64,000 nucleotides of DNA from Diphasiastrum complanatum (GCA_029204225.1 CM055105.1:9579744-9643743); one strand, 5' to 3'. Positions 10,561 to 21,270 are shown, counted from the first letter of the stretch. Notes: a model not told the origin generated them from the letters alone. Numbers and translations: made by a program.

Positions 10561-11916
10561 AAGCAACTGCACCAGTCAACGATGATCTCCTTGATGCATG
10601 CCTTTTTCATATCGATGCTACACCCTTATGGGCTGAGGAGATCACTCAGTTCCTCACAATAGGCAGACTCAAAGAAGGCCTGAGTACGACGACAAATTTT
10701 TTTTTTTTGCTAAAAGCAGTGCCCTTTCAGTTAATTGCGGGACAACTTTACAAAAGGGGCGTTGACGGTATCATTTGTCGATGTGCTTATGAATCTAAGA
10801 TACGACCTATCATATCTCAGGCTCATGAGGGCATTGGAGGTGGCCACTTTTCTGCTGAAGCCACAACGAAGATTATCCTTCGAGCAGGACTGTGGTGGAC
10901 ATCTTTGTTTAAGGACACGTTTGTTGTCATTAAAATGTGTGATGCGTCAACGAGCCAAGAAAATCACCAAAGCAGACTTCATGCCACTGGCTCCCATTAT
11001 AGAAGGCGAAGCCTTCCATAAGTGGGAAATCGACTTTGTTAAACCAATCAGTCCAGCAGCAAAACATACCCAAGCTCATTACATCCTCATAGCCACAGAT
11101 TACGCCACTAAGTGGGCGGAGGCTCAAGCAAGGAAGGACGCCAATGCAAAAACAGTCGTGCGTTTTCTTTACGAAAACATTATTACATGTTTTGGCTGTC
11201 CCATTGAGCTAGTTAGTGATTGCGGCACGCATTTTTTAAATGTTGTCATTGATAACCTCCTACGCCATTACCTTGTTCTTCACAGAAAAAGTACACCGTA
11301 CTACCCTAGATGTAATGGCCAGGCTGAATCAACTAACAAGACGATATGTAGAATTTTGACCAAGATAGTTGAAACCAGTCACTCTGATTGGGAAACAAAA
11401 CTTTTCTCAACTGTTTGGGCTTACCACACCACCCCGAAGAAAGCCACTAGGTGGGTTACCCCATTCCACTTAGTATATGGTCAAGAGGCGGTAATGCCAG
11501 TAGAATTCTTAGTCCCATCATTACGAGTCATGGAAGCTTTTTCAACAAATCTCTGTGAAAAAGTTGCAATCAAACAACAAGTCAAAACCAGGCTATTTAC
11601 GTTAACCCAGTTATGGGAGACAAGACTTATATCTTACCACGCACAACTGGTTAACAAACGACGCCAAAAGGCCTGGCATGACCGTCACCTTCACAATAAA
11701 GATCTACATTTAGGTGACCAAGTGCTTCTTTATACATCCAAAAAGCACCCCGACAAATTGAAATTCAGAAGTGAGGGGCCATATGTTATTGATAAAGTCT
11801 TTCCTAATGGTGCAATCTAGTTGCAAACACTTGACGGAATCCTCCTAGACACTGTCATAAATGGTGGTCGTCTAAGGCGGTATTACGAAGAGTTGTTTTT
11901 TGTTGACCCAGTTTAA
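10561..11916 (+). pseudogene. integrase (G1)
   Basis: Integrase inserts element cDNA into the host chromosome. The N-terminal zinc region (HEGIGGGHF, then a damaged KMCDAS/CVMRQRA segment) spans a frameshift near 10900. The catalytic core is complete: WEIDFVKPI (first Asp), ELVSDCGTHF (second Asp, with Cys for the usual Arg) and CNGQAESTNK (Glu). Then come FHLVYGQEAVMPVEFLVPSLR and KAWHDRHL...LGDQVLLY of the C-terminal domain. A TAG at 11818 interrupts the last 33 codons, which end in LRRYYEELFFVD at the TAA near 11914. No chromodomain follows. Confidence 0.85.
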
Positions 11917-12294
11917 CATCTTTTTCCTAGTATATATTTTACATTTTTTATTCTTTCTTTCTATTTTTCTTATGCAGTAGTTCTAGTTTTGCATGCCTAT
12001 TTTTCACCTCGTTCCTTGTTTATACTTCATACCATTACTTATGTACTTTTTATGCATTCTCTTCTTCCTGTACATACTCATGGGTCATGGATGTTCTAGA
12101 TCAACAAATGATAGGCTACACCATCGTAAATGATTCTCACACTGTAGCCACCTCATCTCTGTCTAATTGGTATCTCAGGCATACAAGCATTCTTGGAGAT
12201 ACACTCTTTTCATAAAAACTCTACTCTGGGCTACAGTCATATTTTTCCCTTGAAGTTCTTCACTTGCATCACACAGATCCATTCCTTCATATTG
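11917..12294 (+). other. non-coding spacer between integrase and repeat array (G1)
   Basis: T-rich sequence (TTTTTCCTAGTATATATTTTAC and similar) with no open frame of note and no LTR-like ends. It leads directly into the 25-bp repeats. Confidence 0.5.
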
Positions 12295-12675
12295 GGATTT
12301 TGTTAAATCTCAACCGACGGGATTTTGTCAAATTTCAACTGACGGGATTCGTTCAAATCTCAACCGACGGGATCCGCTCAAATCTCAACCGATGGGATTT
12401 GCTCAAATCTCAACCGACGGGATCCGTCCATATCTCAACCGATGGGATCTGCTCAAATCTCAACTGATAGGATCCACTCAAATCCCAACCGACGGGATTC
12501 ACTCAGATCTCAACCGATGGATTTTTATCAGATCTCGACCGACGTGACTCTATCAGATCTCGACCGATGCAACTCCATCAAATCTCGACCGACGCGACTC
12601 CATCAAATATCGACCAATGCGACTCCATCAAATCTATACCGATGCGACTCCATCAAATCTCTTCCGACGCTTCTC
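12295..12675 (+). repeat. 25-bp minisatellite, core ATCTCAACCGACG (G1, first array)
   Basis: Fifteen tandem units at a strict 25-bp step, for example GGGATTCGTTCAAATCTCAAC plus CGAC. Early units keep GGGATYYG between cores; later ones change to TCCATCAAATCTCGACCGATG. The core is the one repeated in the G5 leader at 5165-6180. Because 25 is not a multiple of three, the apparent ISTDG/NLNR/SQPT peptides simply cycle through the frames. Confidence 0.95.
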
Positions 12676-13313
12676 ATTCAAATCCAACAAACAAACACGT
12701 CCCATCGCGTCCGAACCCAGCCGACGGCATCCATAAATGCCATCACCTCGATGCCATTCGCACCTCAATGAAGTGCAAACTCTGGAGCTCTCTGGCGACG
12801 ATCTACTGGCAATTTTTTGGCTCTCCTACACGATCCTGGCGCTCTCTCATTTTGTGCATTAGTGGTTGCTTTCACACCATCTCCACCTAGTATCAGCCAT
12901 CCTAGTGTGTTTCCCATTGAGAGCGCCATCTCAAACAATCTCCGAACCTGATATCACCAGTGGAGAACAAAGCATTTGAAACATTTCACATGCTGAGGGG
13001 TAGTGTCACGCAAGCATTCCACACGCTTCTGTTACATTATTGAGTATCACCTTTTAATCATACACACTTTTCTTTCATCATCTCCAAACACCCATTTTCA
13101 CCGAAAGCTACTTTCTTTACATCTCTCAATATCTTCATCCCTTCCGCTTAGTCACAAACATATACCGACATCTTCTTTTTCGGAACTTCTACCTTCCATT
13201 GTTCACACCATACTTTGTTTGCCACACATCCTCCATACTCTTCTATCCACAACACCTCCACTTTCACACATCTTCCTTCCCAACCTCAGTTCCTCACAGA
13301 CCATTCTTTCCAT
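12676..13313 (+). other. spacer between the two G1 arrays
   Basis: Non-repetitive at first (CATCCATAAATGCC, then CTCTCTGGCGACG), then a C/T-rich stretch from about 13060 (TTCTTTCATCATCTCC and similar) leading into the second array. No known protein motif. It is probably leader sequence of the 3' ORF. Confidence 0.45.
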
Positions 13314-13510
13314 CACATCTCAGCCGACGCCCTCCGCTCACATCTCAGCCGACGCCATCTGCTCACATCTCAACCGATGCCCTCCACTCACATCTCAACC
13401 GATGCCCTCTGCTCACATCTCAGCGGACGACATACGCTCACATCTCAACCGACGCCCTCCTCTCACATCTCAACCGACACCTGTTAACCCTGTCTGAAAT
13501 CTCAACTGAC
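13314..13510 (+). repeat. 25-bp minisatellite, core CATCTCAACCGACG (G1, second array)
   Basis: Seven 25-bp units (CATCTCAACCGACGCC + CTCCGCTCA, with the ninth bp of the core G or A) plus one degenerate unit 32 bases further on. It ends about 40 bases before the ATG of the 3' ORF at 13549. It shares its core with 12295-12675 and 5165-6180, but the linker sequence differs. Confidence 0.95.
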
Positions 13511-13548
13511 ACCCTTTTTTCGGATTCTTATTTCCTGGTTTTTTCATC

Positions 13549-16536
13549 ATGTCTACCAACCCTGCCTCCAGTTCTGATGACCCTGATACCAATAAGCTCA
13601 ACATCCAATTGTCCAAATTGGATATTATTGAAATGCAACATTGGTACCAACAAGCAGCATCCTTCTTTCAAGCCATTGACTTCCAGATGCCAGTCCTGAC
13701 GGGGTATCAAAGCTCGTACATCGTGCATATGATATATGCCAACTACAATGCTACAACAAGGTCATGCCAACTAATAGTTCCTCCTATGAGGAACTATGTT
13801 TACAACATATCATTTGCACCGGCCGACTTGCAACCTTTTGGGTTTTCAAGAGGACCCAATGTTGTCACCAGGACACTTAAAAAAATCGAGCAGACAGCAT
13901 AATTCAAATTCATTGACCCATCCATGGCCAAGTGGAAAAACAAGGATGGGTATTGAGTCGAAGCAATCAATGACCCACAACTACAAGCAGCATGTGTGTA
14001 CTTGACAAAGTGCAAACAACGACCAAGAACCAAGTCGCAGAGGGTACCCATGTCCCTGTTTCACATGATGGCAGATTCACGACTGCATGTCCAAAACCTC
14101 TATGATTGGGCGCAATTTGTTTCAAACTGCCTTCATGAGTGCATTAAGAACAAGCAGCCGATAACAATACTCAAATATCTCTTGACAGATATCACCCTCC
14201 ACCAAGTCCATAATGGGCCAAAGCTTCAACAACACTTGCAGCTTGCGGACAAGGCATGGGAAATTCTCATTGAGTCAATGGAGTCCAAGAGTACACGATC
14301 AAGGGCCACTTCACCGTCGGGATCCCAGCCTAAACAAGTAAACACCAGTATTCTCCCTCTGGTACAAAAGCAAAGAAGCCTAGAACCGGACCCACAAGCA
14401 GCTGCAACCTCCGGAGCTCAAGAGGCTGATACCTCCAAGGCCTAGTTGCCAGACACAAGGCAACAAAGGATGCAAAAGAAGCTTCAAGTTGGAAGCACAT
14501 CAGCAGTGGAATCAATTTTAGATGGTTCCACCTCAAATGATGGAAACTCATCCACAGCCTCACAACAACACTTTTCACCCTCACGTATCATCGACCGGGG
14601 TGATGGAGCAACTACCTCTACACCATCACCTAACACGACAGTATCTCAAGTCACAGGTCAGCCAGATCAAGTCACCACCCCACCCACGCCGATTACTACA
14701 CCAATGCCAATAACATCACCACCGACACAAGTTTTGGAGGGGGGAGGAGTGGGGATATCCAGTCCCCAGGTCACGGAAGCGTCTCAGTAACCACAAGACC
14801 AACAACCATGGGCCCAGCAAGTCCACACATTGGACACATTGCAATATTTTGATGCTACGGACCTGATGGAAATAAGCGACGACGAGCCAGAGAAGGAGAA
14901 GCAGCCAGGAAGAAGTCTGACCCCTCCACTAACCACCACCACCACAACAATTACTAACATCATCTCTCAACTACCTCCACCTCCATCTTCAGCTCTAACA
15001 CCACATTTATTTTTTGGTTTAGCCTCACCATCCCACACTCCAGATCAGTACCAAACTCTCACTAACCCTGAGAAGCTCACTGAAGCAGCCAAATGCTCAA
15101 TGATCGGCCTATCCGAAATGAGCTACCATATGCATTGGTTGGTTAGCCAATATCAAATGCTCGAGAGCAAGGTCCAGCTTCAAGACCAAGAAATTACACA
15201 TCATCAGAGGCTTGCCAAAGAAAAAGAAAGAGAGACAATGAAAATCAAATCTGTGATGGCCGGGCAGAAGACCACTCTAGAAGAGGTCTAGCAGCAACTG
15301 AAGCACCAAATGGTCCAAATCGACCAAGTACGAGATGTATCATCGAGTGCAATGACAATCGACGCTCCTCTAGTCAAGCCCGACAATATTCAATTCCAGG
15401 CCCCACAAGCCTCAGCCATTCGGATGGAAAAATATGTAAGGCTAATCCAAGAACAAGAGGTCGAAAAGAAAATTTTTGAAAACATTGTGGCCAAGCAAGA
15501 GAAGATCATCCTAGAGTCCCATAAGCAGTTGGAAGATACCACGAAGACCCTGCAGCAAGTCTTGGACAAGGTGAACCAACTATGGGACACGACGTGCAAG
15601 GCCCAAGTAGGCGCTCAATCAACGAAGCCACAAGACGATGATGGGAGTGATGGAGCAGGAAATCAGGACATGCAAACCCAATCTTCAGACGGTAGCTCGG
15701 GATTGGGTGGTCAGAGAGCTGGTGCTACTTCCAGAACTTTTCTCCGACCCCCTCCCACCTTTAATCCCTCCTCCTACTCTGCATCTAATTTTTCCGAAAC
15801 ATTTACTCCAACTTACCCAATTCTTTCATCTTCTTTCTCTCCATCACCCCCTAGCAAAATAATGGGCCCATCAAAAGGTCCAGCTGACACATACAAGGCC
15901 TGACGGGACGAGTTCCTCCAACAACTCCACTCCCCCAGTGTAGCGTATAATTTGTTAAACCCACCCCCTCCGAAACTTGTCGTTCTTGCACCCCTCTCTC
16001 TAGATCATTCCATCCCTGACCTTCCAAAAACTAACACCAACATGGGGGGTGATGATGACTTTCTGGCAGATCAACCAGAGACAAGAAGGTTCTCGCCCAG
16101 ACAAGATACGGGCGTAGCTGAGCCATCGACAAGCGAGAAAGCCAAAGAAAAAGACACGGGCACCAAGGCCCTAGATGATTATTTGACGAGGCCATTCCAA
16201 CCGCGTAGGACAACCTCCCCTATTAGGCCCAGAGGCAAATTGGCTGACACAAGAGAGTCACAAAAGTTTGAGAGAAAATACCCTCCCAACATGAGGGGAG
16301 GCAAAGAGGACGTAGATCAAAGCCAATACTCCACTAGGGCCAAGATCATCGCAGGGCTACAACTGCAACCGGAGTGGCGGAATAAAGTCCTGAAAGATAG
16401 CAGGCGACTCAGAGCGAGTGGATCCCTTCTACATGCCACTCAAATGCAGAAATCCATGGCCGATAGAAAAGCCACAAGTGGAGTTGGTAAATTGGTCAGT
16501 CATTTTGGGAATTTCAGAGAGAACCTCCCTGGATGA
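13549..16536 (+). pseudogene. extra 3' ORF of gypsy element G1
   Basis: A single reading frame of 996 codons from ATG at 13549 to a stop at 16534, interrupted by stops near 13900, 13954, 14443, 14788, 15289 and 15901 but without any visible frameshift. All six stops could come from CAA, CAG, CGA or TGG by a C-to-T or G-to-A change. Architecture: an N-terminal domain of about 250 residues, a Ser/Thr/Pro/Gln-rich linker (about residues 260-430), coiled-coil segments (about 500-690, e.g. EKKIFENIVAKQEKIIL), then a charged Pro-rich tail. The N-terminal domain matches the 3' ORF of G2 (GY..EAI..P..Q.AA and YDW..F segments). No env, transmembrane or enzyme motif is seen. Function unknown. Confidence 0.7.
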
Positions 16537-16587
16537 TCTGAGGCTGCAGTTACTTGACTTCGGGTACCATGGGTCATGCTAACTATT

Positions 16588-18437
16588 ATAGGATCTTCAT
16601 TCTTGATTTTGCGAAGTTAGCTTGACCAATTTACAAACTCACAATGGATCCACATTGAAACGAGGAAGCCTTAAAGGCTTTCCAGAAGCTTAAGGATGCA
16701 TTGGTTTCAGCACCAATCTTACGCCCACCCAATTGGTCCATTGAGTTTCACGTGCATACGGACGCATCGAAGTATGCAGTTGGAGCAGTCTTAACCCAGC
16801 CAAATGAACACAAAAAGGATTTTCCAATCCGATTTGCAAGCCGACAGCTCAGTGATACCGAAATGAATTATTCAACCACAGAACGGGAAGCACTGGCAAT
16901 GATTTATGCGGTTAAGAAATTTCAACATTACATGATGGCCACACATTTTGCTTTTTATACGGACCATCAACCCTTGCTCTATCTCATTAATAAAACTTGC
17001 AACACTGGGAGAATCACCAGATGGCTACTTCTGTTGTTGGAATTTGATTTTCGGATAGTAGTTCGCAAGGAAAAACAACATTACATGGTAGATCATGTAT
17101 CACGAATCAGGGGAAAGGAGATTGCAACCCAACTCAATGATGAGCTGGCAGATGTTGCCTTATTTTACGTGGACACAGTACCAGAATGGGTTGCCGACAT
17201 TGTTGAATATCTAATGCGGGGCCAACCAGACAAATCACTACCAAAGGCACAACAGCAAAAATTGATCTTGAAGGCTAGACCTTATCAGCTGATTGCCGGC
17301 CAATTATACCGAAGAGAACCAGACTGAATTCTTCGGCGGTGTATTTTTCCTCATGAGGCCAACCAAATCATTTCGCTTTCACATGAAGGCATGGGTGGGG
17401 GCCATTTTGCATCCGACATTACAGTTCGCAAGATCCTGCAATCAGGATGTTGGTGGCCAATGATTCATAAGGATACGGAGGAATACTTGAAAAAGTGTGA
17501 TGTGTGCCAAAGGGCAAGGAGACCAACGAGATTGAATTACAACTTACTACACCCGGTCTTATCCCAAGCACCATTCGAAAAATGGGGATTGGATTACATC
17601 GGTCCAATTCACCCTGCAGCAAGGAGTTCCCAGGCTCGATACATAATCGTAGCCACAGACTACCTCACCAAATGGGTCGAAGCCAAGGTAGTAAGAGTAG
17701 CTGATGCTAGGACCACTGCCAAGTTCCTTTATGAAAATATCATTGTACGCTTCGGATGCCCGGTAGAGCTAGTTAGCGATCGCGGAAGCCATTTCATCCA
17801 TGAGACTATCAAGGTCCTGCTGAAGGAATTCTTCGTGATCCACAGAACCAGTACGTCTTATTATCCTCGTGGTAATGGGAAAGTAGAATCATCCAATAAG
17901 ATCTTGTGTGGCGTGCTCACAAAAACAGTTGAAGCTAGCAGATCAGATTGGAAACATAAGTTGCGTGCTGCATTGTGGGCATTCAGGACAGCATATAAAT
18001 GAATCACTAATCAAACACCCTTCCAATTGGTATATGGTCAATATATTGTGATGTCAGTAGAGTTTTTAGTTCCTTCATTAAGGATTGCCACCACGCAACA
18101 TCTTAGTGAGTCCAAATCTCTACAACTATGCCACAAAGCTCTGCATAAACTATGTGAAACACGCTTACTAGTTGTGCATGCACTGGCAGCTGAAAAGGAA
18201 AGAAGCAAAGCATGGCATGATCGCAGGTTACAAAAGAAGGATTTTCGTTCCGGAGATCTGGTCCTGATGTATAAAACCAAGGTGATCAAATGGAAATTGA
18301 AATTCACAGGTGAAGGTCCCTATCAGATCAAGAAAATTCTTAATCATGGAGCCGTGAATTTAGAAAAGTTAGATGGGACACCATTCAATACACCCATCAA
18401 CGGTAGCCGGTTGCACAAGTACTGGCCACCACAGTGA
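16588..18437 (+). pseudogene. RNase H and integrase (G3)
   Basis: One continuous frame of about 615 codons. RNase H motifs are FHVHTDASKYAVG, STTEREALAMIYA and FYTDHQPLLY. Integrase shows HEGMGGGHFAS...KKCDVCQRAR (zinc domain), WGLDYIGPIH, ELVSDRGSHF and GNGKVESSNK, so the D,D,E triad is intact, followed by KAWHDRRLQKKD and SRLHKYW at the C-terminus. Four stops interrupt it (near 16623, 16656, 17325 and 18000). G2 has Arg (CGA) and Trp (TGG) at the first two, and CGA is a likely ancestor at the others. With no frameshift, this copy is broken only by point changes. Confidence 0.9.
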
Positions 18438-18942
18438 GATAGATCCAGATTGGTGGGGGCACATTACGAAAAGCTAATCTGCTAAGTCATCACCACGAGA
18501 TCTAAGAAGATCAAGCTAGATCCATCAAGATTCAGCTAGATCTGGCAAGATCGGAAAAATCCATCAAAATCCAAGAAGGATCCAGATCCAGATAGGATCA
18601 AGAAGGAAGCAGATCATCAAATTGAATGAGCGATATGTTATCAAATATCCATCAAAACTTCCAAAGAATTACCAACAGTCAGATCAAGCCTGGATGAAGC
18701 TGATTATCAATTTACAAAAGTTAAAAATCAGAAAATCTCGAGATCTTGTCAAAAAACACTCTAAAAGAGCATTTTTTCATGATTTTTTGAGATCCCTTGG
18801 GAGATAGCTCTTGAAACTTGGACAATCACCAGATCTAACCCAGATGCATCCATGAAAATCTCTGCGAGAGTTCCTAATGGAGGAATCACCATTTTCTAGT
18901 GTGTGCGAGGATTTCAAAAAGCTGAATTTTCAGGTATTCTCA

Positions 18943-19560
18943 ACAAAGTGTAAATAAATAAAATCATCCAATAAAATGTGTTGCGAGGGCATGGCATCTT
19001 GCGTGTATAAGCCCATGGCTCAATGAGCATGCAAGTGAAGTTGTAAATAAAATAATAGAATTGGGCCCTTTGTATTTAAAATAAAACTTGAGGCCCAAAG
19101 TCAATTCTAAACTTAGAGTTTACTTTTTAGAGTTGGGTCCAATTTTGGACTCACATGAATCTTGTGATTTCCAATGTACTTTTTGTGGACCCTAGGATCA
19201 AGTTGGGTCCAAGATGAATGGATAGGATCAATGTGAATATTAGCCAATAGGATTGAGGGGCAAGGGCCTTCCCCATTTTATAAAAAGACAACATTTGTAC
19301 ATTATTTTCATGCTTAATAGAGAGGAGGAGACTCTACCATTTTGAGAGCTCAATCATCCTCATTTTCTAATCAATCTTGCTTATGTTATTGTTGTGATTG
19401 CTTGTTATTTTCATTTCCCATGCTTTTTGGTTATGCTAGTTAAGGTTTTTCCATAAGCAATGACATTGAGCATTTGAGCTAACCTCCATCTCATCTATCT
19501 CTCTTTCTCTCTTCTCTTCTCTCTTCCTCTCCTTTTCTATCCCTTTTCTTCTGTTGTAAA
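18943..19560 (+). repeat. truncated LTR of G2 family (G3)
   Basis: It matches the G2 LTR from its tenth base (GTATTCTCAACAAAGTG) through ATAAAATCA, GCATGGCATC, the TATA region and the C/T-rich tail, ending near TTTTCTTCTGTTG at about 19555. The last quarter of the LTR is missing. A TATA box with the same surroundings as in G2 (CCCCATTTTATAAAAAG) lies at 19271-19287. Confidence 0.85.
19276..19285 (+). promoter_or_regulatory. TATA box in G3 LTR
   Basis: TTTTATAAAA preceded by CCTTCCCCA, identical in context to the TATA boxes of both G2 LTRs (50131 and 61991). Transcription would be expected to start roughly 30 bases downstream. Confidence 0.6.
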
Positions 19561-19585
19561 GCTACCTTTACAAGCTTTACTTCCG

Positions 19586-19680
19586 GCGCCATCGGCGCCA
19601 GCTATGTCCATGGCGCCAGCAGCGCTCCTGCTGCTCTCGACGCCAACGGCGCTAGCGCCGCTCCCGGCGCCACTGTGACT
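19586..19680. repeat. cluster of GGCGCC/AGCGCT palindromes
   Basis: A GC-rich island in otherwise AT-rich DNA: GGCGCC occurs four times, with AGCGCT, GGCGCT and AGCGCC variants between. GGCGCCA recurs at 20246, 20440 and 20628 (as GGCGCCC). The minus-strand open frame across it (19537-19764) is Ala/Gly/Ser-rich and probably a by-product of composition. Confidence 0.6.
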
Positions 19681-19869
19681 AGAATCCAGCCCGCGCCAAG
19701 TTCCTATGGCTGAAAATCTTTGATCGGTTCTAGCGGAGTCCAGAGAGCTCAGATCGATGTGCAATCACCTCACACGATCTAGGCATGATTAAAGGAAGCC
19801 TGAGGATCAATAAAATCTAGAGAGAGAAAATGACTTTCTAGAAAGAGAAAATTCTAGAGAGAGAAAAAC

Positions 19870-20796
19870 GTGCTTTACCAGCTTGGGTAGAGTGCTTGGT
19901 ATGAGGGGGGGTGCCGAATCACACCAATACTATAGGGGAGTGCGGGTTGCGACTCAGGGCGAGCTCCAACCAAGTCTCAGCCTCCCTTGCTGGAATGTTG
20001 TCATGGCTCTCACCTTGGCATGCTAGCGCCTCGGAGACTAGGATCGGTCACACACTTGAAATGTAACCTTCTCAGATTTATCAAAAAAGTGGGATTTTTC
20101 TCAAACTGACTCTGATTACCTTTTGGGTTTCAGTGTTCGGTAAAAGCGCCAGTTGTAAGGCCGCTTCCAAATTTTTAAGTTGGCACATAGCTGAGGGTCG
20201 TATCCCGGGACGCCAGCGGTATGCCGTCGGGACCATTCGGTCCGTGGCGCCAGCGGTATGCTGTCGGGACCATTTGGTCTAGGAACTGGTTGTTTCCATA
20301 TCTGTCGCGGCTTGTGGTTCTAAGTGTTCCTTGCATGAACGCGAATGGGTTAAGCTCTTGGGGAACGGGCTCTAACTTGTCGGCTGAGTTGGATGGCTTG
20401 CTTGGGTGGAAGTTACCTGTTTATGGCTGTCCAGTCTGGCGTGGCGCCAGGTTGGCTTCCAGCGCTCGTGACGAAGCTTTCAGTTGGTTAAGTCTGATGT
20501 AAGTCAGACCGCTTGCTTGGAATGAATGTTACTCGTTTGTAACGAAGCTTCGAGTTGGTTAAGTTTGATGTATGTCGAGCGGCTTGCTTGGAGGGAAGTC
20601 ACCCACATCGGGACCCCCGATCTGGCATGGCGCCCGGTTGGATCTCGATGTGGTTTTCGGAACTGCAAGTGGGTTAAGTCTGATTGTTGTTGGCAAGTTG
20701 GTTGCTTGTATGTCAAGTGGGTTTGGATGGCAAGAGTTGAAGGCTGGGAAGCTAAGTCGTGGTTCCCGGCTCCCTTTGGGATGCCTAAGCTACGTG
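19870..20796 (+). repeat. probable LTR or LTR-like region of an unassigned element
   Basis: A non-coding region of raised GC ending directly in an initiator-Met primer-binding sequence. It contains a 37-bp direct repeat (CGCCAGCGGTATGCYGTCGG at 20212 and 20249) and a longer repeat of about 70 bp (AGTTGGTTAAGTYTGATGTA at about 20481 and 20552). It has no typical TG...CA ends that I can place, and no partner copy in the window, so calling it an LTR is inference from the primer site. Confidence 0.4.
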
Positions 20797-20809
20797 TGGT
20801 ATCAGAGCC
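20797..20809 (+). promoter_or_regulatory. primer-binding site, initiator Met tRNA
   Basis: TGGTATCAGAGCC, the standard complement of the plant initiator-Met tRNA 3' end used by copia elements and by chromovirus gypsy elements. No coding region of the corresponding element can be recognised in the 1.5 kb that follows. Confidence 0.7.
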
Positions 20810-20869
20810 AACTGGCCAGTCAGCTATGCAGATGTCAAGGAAATGGCCACGGTTTGGGGTTCATCAAGA

Positions 20870-21270
20870 CAACTGTTGTGCAAGGTGCTGCCCATAGTGT
20901 AAGCACGGGTGCGTCCATGGTCGGGGTGGTCGGCAGAACGGGGGACTTGATGAGTCAAGGTGCTGCCCTTGAGGTGTAAGCACAGTCAGTTCTCGCGGTT
21001 CGGGCCTGGCGCTGTCTGCACGTAGGACGGATGAGGCAAAGTGCTGCCTAGGGAGGTGAAAGCACGGTCTGTACCTTGTGGGGTGCGGGGCGACATATTC
21101 GAACTGTACGGGTTAACCATTGATACAGAGATGCTGCTCGAATTCGGATGTAAAGCACGGGTGGTTAGCTGCCGGTGCGGGATAGCTGCCGATTGTTTAG
21201 CTATAAAGACTATCGACCAAAAAGTGGTGGGGCGTGACTGAGGCAATGTGCTGCTTAATGGTGAAAGAAC
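20870..21270 (+). repeat. degenerate direct repeats around GTGCTGCC...AAAGCACGG
   Basis: Four copies of CAARGTGCTGCCY followed 10-20 bases later by GTRWAAGCACGG or a variant, at about 20880, 20958, 21038 and 21247. The linkers differ. No open frame of note. It probably belongs to the leader of the element primed at 20797. Confidence 0.6.

Larger units (their letters stand above)
7970..16567 (+). mobile_element. Ty3/gypsy element G1, lacking 5' end and 3' LTR
   Basis: A plus-strand gypsy element of non-chromovirus type. The order is gag-pol linker, reverse transcriptase, RNase H, integrase, two 25-bp repeat arrays, then an extra ORF. Its LTR, leader, gag and protease are missing on the left, where the G5 LTR abuts head to head. 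On the right it ends near 16540-16567 and is replaced by the RNase H region of another copy, G3. Integrase has no chromodomain-like tail; the large 3' ORF and tRNA-Asp priming in relatives suggest an Athila/Tat-like lineage, which is inference. Confidence 0.85.
16568..19560 (+). mobile_element. Ty3/gypsy fragment G3 (RNase H to truncated LTR)
   Basis: From about 16570 the sequence follows G2 from 55550 onwards (TCATGCTAACTATTATAGG), covering RNase H, integrase and the first 500 bases of the post-integrase leader. At 18942 it jumps from the equivalent of G2 57890 to position 10 of a G2-type LTR, deleting the extra ORF, and the LTR itself is cut near 19560. It belongs to the G2 family and is joined directly to the end of the G1 3' ORF in the same orientation. 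Confidence 0.85.

Noticed and set aside
12264-12890. Overlapping ORFs rich in QISTD and SNLNR
   Set aside because: They follow the 25-bp repeat through all three frames and have no independent protein signature.
13549-16536. Reassigned stop codons or programmed readthrough as explanation for in-frame stops
   Set aside because: All three stop codons occur, at unrelated sites, and other copies have sense codons at equivalent places; point mutation explains them better.
20221-20979. Several plus-strand frames of 90-135 codons
   Set aside because: They overlap direct repeats in an LTR-like GC-richer region and carry no motif.
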